From assembly GCA_034434235.1 (NCBI GenBank), contig DAOTZV010000084.1, forward strand, positions 1 to 8,145: a stretch of 8,145 bases of DNA, written 5' to 3'. Positions 1 to 4,390 of the stretch are shown piece by piece. The notes below the pieces were generated by a model. The model saw only the letters and a program-made list of their open reading frames with translations. It was not told the DNA's origin and ran no database searches. Both the position numbers and the translations under genes were made by a program. Source of the stretch: CAKZKT01 sp034434235. Lineage in GTDB: Bacteria; Chloroflexota; Anaerolineae; CG2-30-64-16. Numbering within the stretch: the stretch's first letter is position 1; every line of letters starts with the position of its first letter.

Positions 1-201
1 GACGGCGCCTACGCGTACTTCGTCCACTCGTACTACTGCGCGCCGGACGATGCATCTCACATCGTTGCCACGACCGACTACGGCATCCATTACGCCTCGG
101 TGGTGCGCCGCGGCAATGTCTGGGGCATCCAGTGCCACCCGGAGAAGAGCCAGGCGGTGGGATTGCGCATTTTGCGGAATTTTGTAAAGATAGTCGGGTA
201 G
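1..201 (+). CDS. hisH: Imidazole glycerol phosphate synthase, glutamine amidotransferase subunit (3' end)
   Basis: This is the C-terminal 66 codons of HisH, open at the left edge of the window and ending in TAG at 199-201. HisH hydrolyses glutamine and passes ammonia to HisF for ring closure to imidazole glycerol phosphate. The visible part contains the family's FVHSYY segment and, near the end, QCHPEKS, whose His and Glu complete the Cys-His-Glu triad of class I glutamine amidotransferases. The nucleophilic Cys lies upstream, outside the window. The C-terminus (LRILRNFVKIVG) is the normal end for the family, so the gene looks intact here. hisA starts 15 nt after the stop, which supports a single operon. 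The family assignment is secure from the motif and from the hisA and hisF neighbours. Confidence 0.95.
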   Translation, partial: DGAYAYFVHSYYCAPDDASHIVATTDYGIHYASVVRRGNVWGIQCHPEKSQAVGLRILRNFVKIVG

Positions 202-216
202 TGAAGGAAGGAAAGC

Positions 217-1068
217 GTGAGCTTTACGGTTTTTCCGGCCATTGATCTGCGCCAGGGGCGGGTGGTGCGCCTGCGCCAGGGCGACCCGGCCGCGCAGACG
301 GTCTATGGCGAGGATCCGGCTGCGGTGGCGCGGGCCTGGGCGGCGCAGGGCGCGGAGTGGCTGCATGTGGTGAATCTGGATGGAGCCCTCACTCCCAAAT
401 CGCCGCTTCGCCCCCCCTCAGTCCCCCCCAATTTTGGGGGGGAGGGGGAAATAACCCTCGTCTCCCAATCGCCGCTTCGCCCCCCCTCGGTCCCCCCAAA
501 TTTTTGGGTGGAGGGGAGCGAGGGGGAGGTGAATTTGCGGCGGTTGGCCGAGATCCGGGCGGCCGTGGCGATCCCGATCCAGTTCGGCGGGGGATTGCGC
601 GATGTGGCCGACATCGCCCGCGTGCTGGAGCTGGGCGCGACGCGCGTCGTGCTGGGCACGGTGGCCGTCCGTCGGCCCGAGGTCGTGGCCCAGGCGCTGG
701 CCCGCTTCGGCCCGGAGCGGATCGTGGTGGGCCTGGATGCGCGGGACGGTTGGGTGGCGGTGCACGGCTGGCGCGAGACCTCGGCGCTTGACGTGTTGAC
801 CGTGGCCCGGCGGATGCGCGATCTGGGGGTGCGCCGGGTGGTCTACACCGACATCGCTCGCGACGGCACGTTGAGCGGGGTCAACCTGGAGGCCACGGTA
901 GCTCTGGCGCGCGGCAGCGGCTTGCGGGTCATCGCCAGCGGCGGCGTTGCCTCCCTGGACGACATCCGTCGCCTCGCCGCGCACGCCGCCGACGGCATCG
1001 AAGGGGTGATCGTCGGACAGGCGCTGTACACCGGCGCGATTATCCTGAAAGACGCGCTCAACCTTTGA
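217..1068 (+). CDS. hisA: Phosphoribosylformimino-AICAR-P isomerase (HisA) with an internal repeat-derived insertion
   Basis: HisA catalyses the Amadori rearrangement of ProFAR to PRFAR, the substrate of HisF/HisH, in the cytoplasm. The GTG start at 217 is preceded by a purine-rich Shine-Dalgarno (AAGGAAGGAAAG, about 204-215). The (beta-alpha)8 barrel is recognisable: PAIDL with catalytic Asp10, LHVVNLDGA (strand 2), IQFGGGLRD, VVGLDARDG with the second catalytic Asp174, YTDIARDGTLSG with Thr211, and the phosphate-binding VIASGGV and VIVGQALY. The protein is 283 aa where the family is usually about 240. The excess lies at residues ~58-104, between LDGA and VNLRRLAEI. That segment reads SPLRPPSVPPNF twice and is encoded by two tandem palindromic DNA repeats. 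No stop or frameshift results, and both flanks are well conserved. The insertion lies in the loop after strand 2, on the catalytic face of the barrel, so activity may be altered but is not obviously lost. Confidence 0.95.
   Translation: MSFTVFPAIDLRQGRVVRLRQGDPAAQTVYGEDPAAVARAWAAQGAEWLHVVNLDGALTPKSPLRPPSVPPNFGGEGEITLVSQSPLRPPSVPPNFWVEGSEGEVNLRRLAEIRAAVAIPIQFGGGLRDVADIARVLELGATRVVLGTVAVRRPEVVAQALARFGPERIVVGLDARDGWVAVHGWRETSALDVLTVARRMRDLGVRRVVYTDIARDGTLSGVNLEATVALARGSGLRVIASGGVASLDDIRRLAAHAADGIEGVIVGQALYTGAIILKDALNL
393..448 (+). repeat. GC-run palindromic repeat, copy 1, inside hisA
   Basis: Copy 1 starts TCCCAAATCGCCGCTTCG and continues into C7 (411-417), TCAGT, C7 (423-429), AATTTT, G7 (436-442), A, G5 (444-448). 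The C7 at 423-429 and G7 at 436-442 form a hairpin around an AT centre. T422 pairs with A443, and part of the first C-run pairs with the final G-run across a small bulge. It is translated in the hisA frame as SPLRPPSVPPNFGGEGE. Copy 2 follows 14 nt later. Similar C-run/G-run palindromes that encode PPSVPPNxGG-like peptides are, from memory, dispersed in Chloroflexota and cyanobacterial genomes. Only the two copies here are shown by this window. Confidence 0.85.
463..529 (+). repeat. GC-run palindromic repeat, copy 2, inside hisA
   Basis: Copy 2 repeats the left arm of copy 1 almost base for base (TCCCAATCGCCGCTTCG, C7 at 480-486, TCGGT, C6 at 492-497) and has a fuller right arm. The outer stem CCCCCTCG (482-489) pairs perfectly with CGAGGGGG (519-526). 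The inner CCCCCC and AAA pair with TTT and GGGTGG across one mismatch. In the hisA frame it reads SPLRPPSVPPNFWVEG. Copy 2 is one A shorter than copy 1 in the CCCAA(A)TCG segment, yet the overall array keeps the hisA frame open. The right side is also rich in G-runs (506-526), so a G-quadruplex is a possible alternative structure. Confidence 0.85.
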
Positions 1069-1095
1069 CGTTTCACGTTTCACGCTTTACGTTTT
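1068..1095 (+). repeat. Four tandem heptamers between hisA and hisF
   Basis: Starting on the last base of the hisA stop codon, four 7-base units follow one another: ACGTTTC, ACGTTTC, ACGCTTT, ACGTTTT. The array fills about half of the 51-nt gap before hisF and ends just upstream of the hisF Shine-Dalgarno. It could be a small tandem expansion, a binding-site array or simple drift. The sequence does not decide between these. Confidence 0.7.
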
Positions 1096-1119
1096 CCGCT
1101 TCCCCAGGAGGCTTATCCT

Positions 1120-1884
1120 ATGCTCGCCAAACGCATCATCCCCTGCCTGGACGTGAAAGACGGCCGGGTGGTGAAGGGGGTCAACTTCTTGCAATTGCGC
1201 GACGCCGGCGATCCGGTGGAGCAGGCGCAGGTGTATGATCGGGAAGGGGCCGACGAGCTGGTGTTCCTGGACATCACCGCCAGCCACGAGCGCCGCGACA
1301 TCGTGATCGAGATGGTGCGCCGCGTGGCCGACAGCGTCTTCATCCCGTTCACCGTCGGCGGCGGCATCCGCACTGTAGACGACATGCGGGCGCTCCTGTT
1401 GGCCGGCGCGGACAAAGTCTCGATCAACACGCCGGCCGTTCGCACGCCCGAGCTGATCACGGCCGGCGCGACCCGCTTCGGCAGCCAGTGCATCGTGGTG
1501 GCGATAGACGGCAAGCGGGTGGGCGACCGCTGGGAGGTGTTCGTCAACGGCGGCCGGACGCCCACCGGGCTGGAAGTGGTGGCGTGGGCGCGCCGCGCCG
1601 AAGAGCTGGGCGCCGGCGAGATATTGCTGACCAGCATGGACGCGGACGGCACGCGGGCCGGCTACGACCTGGCGATGTTGCGTGCGGTGACGAGCGCCGT
1701 TTCCATCCCGGTCATCGCGTCGGGCGGGGCCGGCGCGCTCGAGCATTTCTACGACGCGTTGACCGTCGGCGGCGCGGACGCCGCGCTGGCCGCCTCGCTG
1801 TTCCATTACCGGGAGCTATCGGTGGGGCAGGTCAAGGCCTACCTGGCCGGCCGGGGGGTGCCGGTGCGGCCGGTCGTACCTTGA
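1120..1884 (+). CDS. hisF: Imidazole glycerol phosphate synthase, cyclase subunit HisF
   Basis: HisF takes PRFAR from HisA and ammonia from HisH to make imidazole glycerol phosphate and AICAR. The 254-aa product is full length for the family. The ATG at 1120 is preceded by AGGAGG at 1106-1111, spaced 8 nt. The barrel motifs are all present: IPCLDVKDGRVVKG with catalytic Asp11, LVFLDITAS, PFTVGGGIRTVDD, GADKVSINT, VVAIDGKRV with catalytic Asp130, GAGEILLTSMDADGT, and the phosphate-binding VIASGGAG. Unlike hisA, it has no insertion. It is the last histidine gene here. The 232-nt gap that follows and the change of functional theme suggest that the histidine unit ends with it, although no canonical T-tailed terminator is seen directly after. 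Confidence 0.97.
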   Translation: MLAKRIIPCLDVKDGRVVKGVNFLQLRDAGDPVEQAQVYDREGADELVFLDITASHERRDIVIEMVRRVADSVFIPFTVGGGIRTVDDMRALLLAGADKVSINTPAVRTPELITAGATRFGSQCIVVAIDGKRVGDRWEVFVNGGRTPTGLEVVAWARRAEELGAGEILLTSMDADGTRAGYDLAMLRAVTSAVSIPVIASGGAGALEHFYDALTVGGADAALAASLFHYRELSVGQVKAYLAGRGVPVRPVVP

Positions 1885-1898
1885 GGAGCGCCGACGCT

Positions 1899-1915
1899 CG
1901 CTCGAACTTCGAGCG
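1899..1915. repeat. 17-nt near-perfect palindrome downstream of hisF
   Basis: CGCTCGAACTTCGAGCG is symmetric about one central base, with 8 pairs on each side. It lies 15 nt past the hisF stop and just after a weaker GAGCG/CGCTC inverted repeat (1886-1899). As RNA it could form a short hairpin at the end of the histidine transcript, but no T-run follows, so it is not a canonical intrinsic terminator. As DNA its symmetry also suits an operator for the next operon. The function is undecided. Confidence 0.55.
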
Positions 1916-2029
1916 GGGTTCCGGCTGCAACTTCCACATATCGCTCCGCCCGGCCACCACGGCCGCCAGAGCCGAAAGCTTCACAACTTCTTCGCCACTC
2001 GCGCATCAAAGCTTCGCAGCCTTTCGCTA

Positions 2030-2108
2030 TCCTCCTGGATGTAAATAAGGCGCAGGCCACCAATGCCGTTATGGCGGCAGCCAAAGCGCCATTTCCCATC
2101 CAGGAGGA
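2030..2108 (+). promoter_or_regulatory. Structured leader that sequesters the Shine-Dalgarno of the 4Fe-4S gene
   Basis: TCCTCCTGGATG (2030-2041) is the exact reverse complement of CATCCAGGAGGA (2097-2108). The 3' arm contains the whole AGGAGGA Shine-Dalgarno of the gene starting at 2117. The 12-bp stem would therefore block ribosome access. Inside it, GGCGC (2049-2053) pairs with GCGCC (2086-2090), then GGC (2055-2057) with GCC (2080-2082), then GCC (2065-2067) with GGC (2073-2075) around a GTTAT loop. The result is a nested arm of about 80 nt with internal loops. There is no T-run, so translational rather than transcriptional control is the natural reading. I cannot match it to a known riboswitch class. 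An RNA thermometer, a protein-bound leader or a small palindromic mobile element are alternatives. Confidence 0.65.
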
Positions 2109-2116
2109 ATTCGCTC

Positions 2117-3028
2117 ATGACTACCGTCACACATGCACATGTCAAAGGCGCTGTGAAGCCGCGACGCAAGGGGCTCGCGGCTTTGCTCAGCCACCACACG
2201 CTCCGCCGGCTCGTTCAGTTCGGCGTCTTTCTCTTCATCGCGATCATCGCCGTCCGGCATGTGCTGGTCGGCGAGGGCGGCGCCATCATCACCGCCTCGT
2301 GGGAGGCATATTGCCCCATGGGCGGGCTGGAGACCCTCTACAAGTTCGTCACCACCGGCGGCAGCTTCGTCTCGCACGCCCATCTGTCCAACGTCGTGGT
2401 CCTGGTCGCGGCCCTGGCCGTGGCGCTGCTGGCGCGCAACGCCTTCTGCGGCTGGATCTGTCCGTTCGGCTTCATCCAGGATATGGTGCATAGCTTCTCG
2501 GCCGCCGTCCAGAAGCGCGTGCCGGCCATCCGCAAGGCGGTCAAGGCCCTGAAGCAGCGGGGCGCAAAGCTGGCCGTGCTCGATCGCTACCTGCGCTTCC
2601 TGAAGTACGGCGTGCTGGCCTGGGCCGTGGCCGGCGCGGCGGCCTACGGATTCATGGTCTTCCGCGATTACGATCCGTGGGCGGCGCTCTGGAACCTGTT
2701 GGAGCTGAGCCTGGCCGGCGGGACGGTCGTCCTGGCCATCGTGCTGGTCGCCTCCTTCTTCGTCGAGCGGCCGTGGTGCCGCTACGCCTGCCCGTTGGGC
2801 GCGGCGACCGGCCTGCTCGGTGCGCTGAGCCCCATCTACCTCAAGCGCGAGGCCGAATCGTGTAAGGCGTGCGCCGTCTGCACGAAGGCGTGCCCCATGG
2901 GCCTGCCGGTGCACACGGCGACCACCATCAAGAGTGTGGACTGCATCGGCTGCCTGGAGTGTGTGGACGAGTGCCCCCGCGAGGGCGCGCTGGCGCTGAA
3001 GCTGGGCGTGCCGGTGATCGGAAAATAA
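2117..3028 (+). CDS. NapH/NosR-like membrane 4Fe-4S electron-transfer protein
   Basis: This is a 303-aa polytopic membrane protein predicted to move electrons between the quinone pool and a partner redox enzyme. About four membrane segments are visible (residues ~33-51, 89-107, 162-180, 198-216). The Cys motifs are, in order, CPMGG (66), CGWICP (111-116) and CRYACP (221-226), which are typical of the NapH/NosR/MauN (Fer4_5) group. Two ferredoxin motifs follow: Cys249/252/255/259-Pro and Cys276/279/282/286-Pro, for two 4Fe-4S clusters in the C-terminal soluble domain. The start at 2117 is chosen because AGGAGGA (2102-2108) lies 8 nt upstream. An in-frame ATG at 2063 exists but has no ribosome binding site and lies inside the structured leader. 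The next gene begins 18 nt after the stop, so they are probably co-transcribed. No NapG, NosZ or nitrate reductase partner is visible, so the substrate is unknown. Confidence 0.9.
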   Translation: MTTVTHAHVKGAVKPRRKGLAALLSHHTLRRLVQFGVFLFIAIIAVRHVLVGEGGAIITASWEAYCPMGGLETLYKFVTTGGSFVSHAHLSNVVVLVAALAVALLARNAFCGWICPFGFIQDMVHSFSAAVQKRVPAIRKAVKALKQRGAKLAVLDRYLRFLKYGVLAWAVAGAAAYGFMVFRDYDPWAALWNLLELSLAGGTVVLAIVLVASFFVERPWCRYACPLGAATGLLGALSPIYLKREAESCKACAVCTKACPMGLPVHTATTIKSVDCIGCLECVDECPREGALALKLGVPVIGK

Positions 3029-3046
3029 GGAACGGGAGGAAATCAG

Positions 3047-3382
3047 ATGAGAATCAATCCTTTCATCTACGGCGCGTTGATCCTGGTGCTGTTCTTCGGC
3101 GTCATCGGCGGCGCGAAGGCGGCCGGGGTGTGGTCGGTGTCGGGCAAGCTCACGTCGTCCGGCGAGAAGGCGCTCCCCACGGGCGCGAACCCGGACGAGA
3201 TCAAAGGCTGGATGACGCTGGACGACGTGGCGAAGGCCTACAACGTCCCCGTGGCCGAGATCCTGGCCGCGTTCGGTCTGCCGGCCGACACGCCGGGCAC
3301 GGCACAGATCAAGTCGCTGGAGAGCGAGACCTTCTCCACGACCAACCTGCGGACATGGTTGAAGACGCGCATGGGACAGTGA
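3047..3382 (+). CDS. Small membrane-anchored protein with a helical MTLxxVAKxYxV module
   Basis: This 111-aa protein has a strong Shine-Dalgarno (GGGAGGA, 3034-3040, 6 nt before the ATG). An N-terminal hydrophobic stretch (residues ~6-26, ending AKA) is either an uncleaved anchor or a signal peptide, so the rest is probably outside the cytoplasm. Residues ~51-92 form a compact helical module: IKGWMTLDDVAKAYNV, then PVAEILAAFGLPAD, then TPGTAQIKSL. It resembles the helix-turn-helix or LysM-like hairpins of MTLEEVAKxYGI type that I recall next to or fused to membrane redox proteins in anaerobes. There are no Cys or heme motifs, so it is not itself an electron carrier. Its tight spacing to the 4Fe-4S gene suggests it is an accessory or periplasmic-face subunit of that complex. 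I do not recognise a named function. Confidence 0.85.
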   Translation: MRINPFIYGALILVLFFGVIGGAKAAGVWSVSGKLTSSGEKALPTGANPDEIKGWMTLDDVAKAYNVPVAEILAAFGLPADTPGTAQIKSLESETFSTTNLRTWLKTRMGQ

Positions 3383-3390
3383 TCGGCAGT

Positions 3391-3477
3391 TGCGATCTTC
3401 ATCGCATGCGCATCAGCGGTTCAAGAGTTCTTCACAACTATCGGGTAAAGTAAGGTCAAGCAGGCAGGAAACCTGCC
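3391..3477 (+). promoter_or_regulatory. Two small hairpins in the leader of the secreted-protein gene
   Basis: The 132-nt gap before 3515 holds two perfect short stem-loops. The first is TGCGAT (3391-3396), a CTTC loop, then ATCGCA (3401-3406). The second is GGCAGG (3463-3468), an AAA loop, then CCTGCC (3472-3477). Neither is followed by a T-run. They may mark the 3' end or an RNA processing or stabilising site, so that the third gene can be expressed at a different level. I see no convincing promoter in this gap. Confidence 0.45.
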
Positions 3478-3514
3478 GGCGATATCTCAAAACAACACAA
3501 CGGAGGGTAACACC

Positions 3515-4066
3515 ATGAAGAAACTGTTTGTCATCGCGACCCTGGTCGCCGCTTTTGCGGCGCTGTTGGCGGGCACGGCGCTGGCGGCCGGCCCGGTCGC
3601 CACCACTGCCCAGGGCTTCGGCCCGGGCAACGGCATCCACACCCCGGGCACCGGCCTGACCGCCCCGGCCACGGGCTACGGCCTTGGTGCTGGCGCAGGC
3701 GTCATAGCGCGCCGCGGGGCACCCGAGTGGGCCGGCGAGTCGGAGGCGGTCGAGGCGCTGCTGGGCATGACCGCCGAGCAGATTCAAGCGGAACGGCTGG
3801 CGGGCAAGTCCCTGGCGCAGATCGCGGCGGGCAAGGGCATCAGCGAGGAGACGTTGATCCAGACCATTCTGGATGCCAAGAAGGCCGACCTGGCGAAGCT
3901 GGTCGCCGACGGCAAGCTGACCCAGGCCCAGATGGACCTGATGGTCGAGCGCATGCAGGCTCAGATCAAGGTCATGGTCGAGCGGACCAACGTGGGTCCC
4001 GCCTTCGGGCAGGGACAGGCCCGGCCGGGCGTCGGCTTCCGGGGCGGCCGCGGCGCTAACCGCTAA
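3515..4066 (+). CDS. Secreted Gly-rich small protein of unknown function
   Basis: This 183-aa protein has a Shine-Dalgarno GGAGGG at 3502-3507, 7 nt before the ATG. A clear Sec signal peptide spans residues 1 to ~25 (MKK, a hydrophobic core, then TALAA-GP). A Gly/Pro/Thr-rich flexible region (~26-70) follows. The helical core spans ~75-157: LLGMTAEQIQAERLAGKSLA, QIAAGKGISEETLIQTILDA, then an amphipathic KADLAKLVADGKLTQAQMD helix and a long final helix. The tail is Gly/Arg-rich (PGVGFRGGRGANR). The core resembles short secreted helical proteins with a LxxGKSLAxIAxxxGxS element that I recall from Chloroflexota and Gram-positive bacteria. No Cys or catalytic motif is visible. It closes the redox operon just before a strong terminator. 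A periplasmic scaffold or stress-binding (Spy-like) role is conceivable but unproven. Confidence 0.85.
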   Translation: MKKLFVIATLVAAFAALLAGTALAAGPVATTAQGFGPGNGIHTPGTGLTAPATGYGLGAGAGVIARRGAPEWAGESEAVEALLGMTAEQIQAERLAGKSLAQIAAGKGISEETLIQTILDAKKADLAKLVADGKLTQAQMDLMVERMQAQIKVMVERTNVGPAFGQGQARPGVGFRGGRGANR

Positions 4067-4085
4067 ACCGCTCGTTGGATCGGTG

Positions 4086-4117
4086 AACAGGCCCGGCGGA
4101 AACGCCGGGCCTGTTTT
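4086..4117 (+). terminator. Strong intrinsic terminator after the redox operon
   Basis: AACAGGCCCGGCG (4086-4098), a GAAA tetraloop (4099-4102), then CGCCGGGCCTGTT (4103-4115) form a perfect 13-bp stem that runs into the T-run at 4114-4117. It begins 19 nt past the stop of the secreted-protein gene, which is where the end of that transcript is expected. Confidence 0.93.
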
Positions 4118-4160
4118 GTCGGGGGAGCAGGAAATGACGGGAGTTACGTACTTCTTGCTC

Positions 4161-4236
4161 GCAGGGGGTCTGCGACCCCCGTCTGATCGTCCAAGACGAC
4201 GCTTGCACGTCGACGACGCCGGTCGCAGACCGGCTG
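4161..4236. repeat. Palindromic element with inverted GGTCTGCGACC copies
   Basis: Two hairpins bound the element: GGGGGT (4164-4169), loop, ACCCCC (4175-4180), and CCGGTC (4219-4224), GCA, GACCGG (4228-4233). Their cores, GGTCTGCGACC (4167-4177) and GGTCGCAGACC (4221-4231), are exact reverse complements, so the whole element can also fold as one long stem. Between them lie GACGACG twice (4195-4201 and 4212-4218) and the palindrome CGTCGACG (4208-4215). The size and form suit a REP-like or small non-autonomous repeat. No transposase is nearby and no target-site duplication was identified. Confidence 0.6.
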
Positions 4237-4318
4237 GAAGCTTTTACTGCGAAATCCTGAAAATGAGCGGTAGACTTGTCAGCGGCTTCCATTTGGCAAA
4301 CCCCAGGCATTTACGCGG

Positions 4319-4347
4319 TTGCCCCAACTGCCGACTTCGGCTAGAAT
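4319..4347 (+). promoter_or_regulatory. Probable sigma70-type promoter for the methyltransferase and two-component genes
   Basis: TTGCCC at 4319-4324 (4 of 6 to TTGACA) is separated by exactly 17 nt from TAGAAT at 4342-4347 (5 of 6 to TATAAT). Transcription would start near 4353-4355 and leave a leader of about 37 nt before the ATG at 4391. It is the best promoter-like match I found in this window, and it lies downstream of the terminator. Confidence 0.6.
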
Positions 4348-4390
4348 ACGTTCGCGTAGCTCCGCAGCGCTTTGAGGAATGGGGCTCTTG

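Larger units (their letters stand above)
4067..4390. other. 324-nt intergenic region: terminator, palindromic element, promoter
   Basis: From left to right this gap holds the intrinsic terminator of the redox operon (4086-4117), a palindrome-rich element (4161-4236) and a sigma70-type promoter (4319-4347) in front of the methyltransferase gene. Between 4237 and 4318 I see no clear structure. A 102-codon open frame crosses it on the + strand, but it starts inside the terminator with no ribosome binding site and looks spurious. Confidence 0.7.

Noticed and set aside
393..529. CRISPR-like array or insertion sequence in hisA
   Set aside because: There are only two copies, no regular unique spacers, no transposase, and the repeats themselves are palindromic and translated in frame.
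418..1083. Long minus-strand open frames over hisA, and similarly 1087-1806, 2069-2914, 5771-6685 and 7085-8005
   Set aside because: These are antisense shadows caused by high-GC codon bias. Their translations are Arg/Gly/His/Ala-rich low-complexity strings, while the + strand genes have clear motifs.
1980..2009. Promoter-like TTCACA with a weak CATCAA 18 nt downstream, before the 4Fe-4S gene
   Set aside because: The -10 matches only about half of the consensus and the spacing is not ideal. A promoter must exist upstream of 2030 if the leader is used, but this one is not supported well enough to list.
1885..2029. Possible tRNA or known riboswitch in the gap after hisF
   Set aside because: A TTCGA-like segment at 1908-1912 hinted at a T-arm, but no cloverleaf, acceptor stem or CCA is present. 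I could not match cobalamin, TPP, SAM or Moco consensus elements.
2063..2116. In-frame upstream ATG giving an 18-residue longer 4Fe-4S protein
   Set aside because: It has no Shine-Dalgarno and lies in the loop of the leader structure, and the extra residues are basic and unlike a family N-terminus. ATG 2117 has AGGAGGA at proper spacing.
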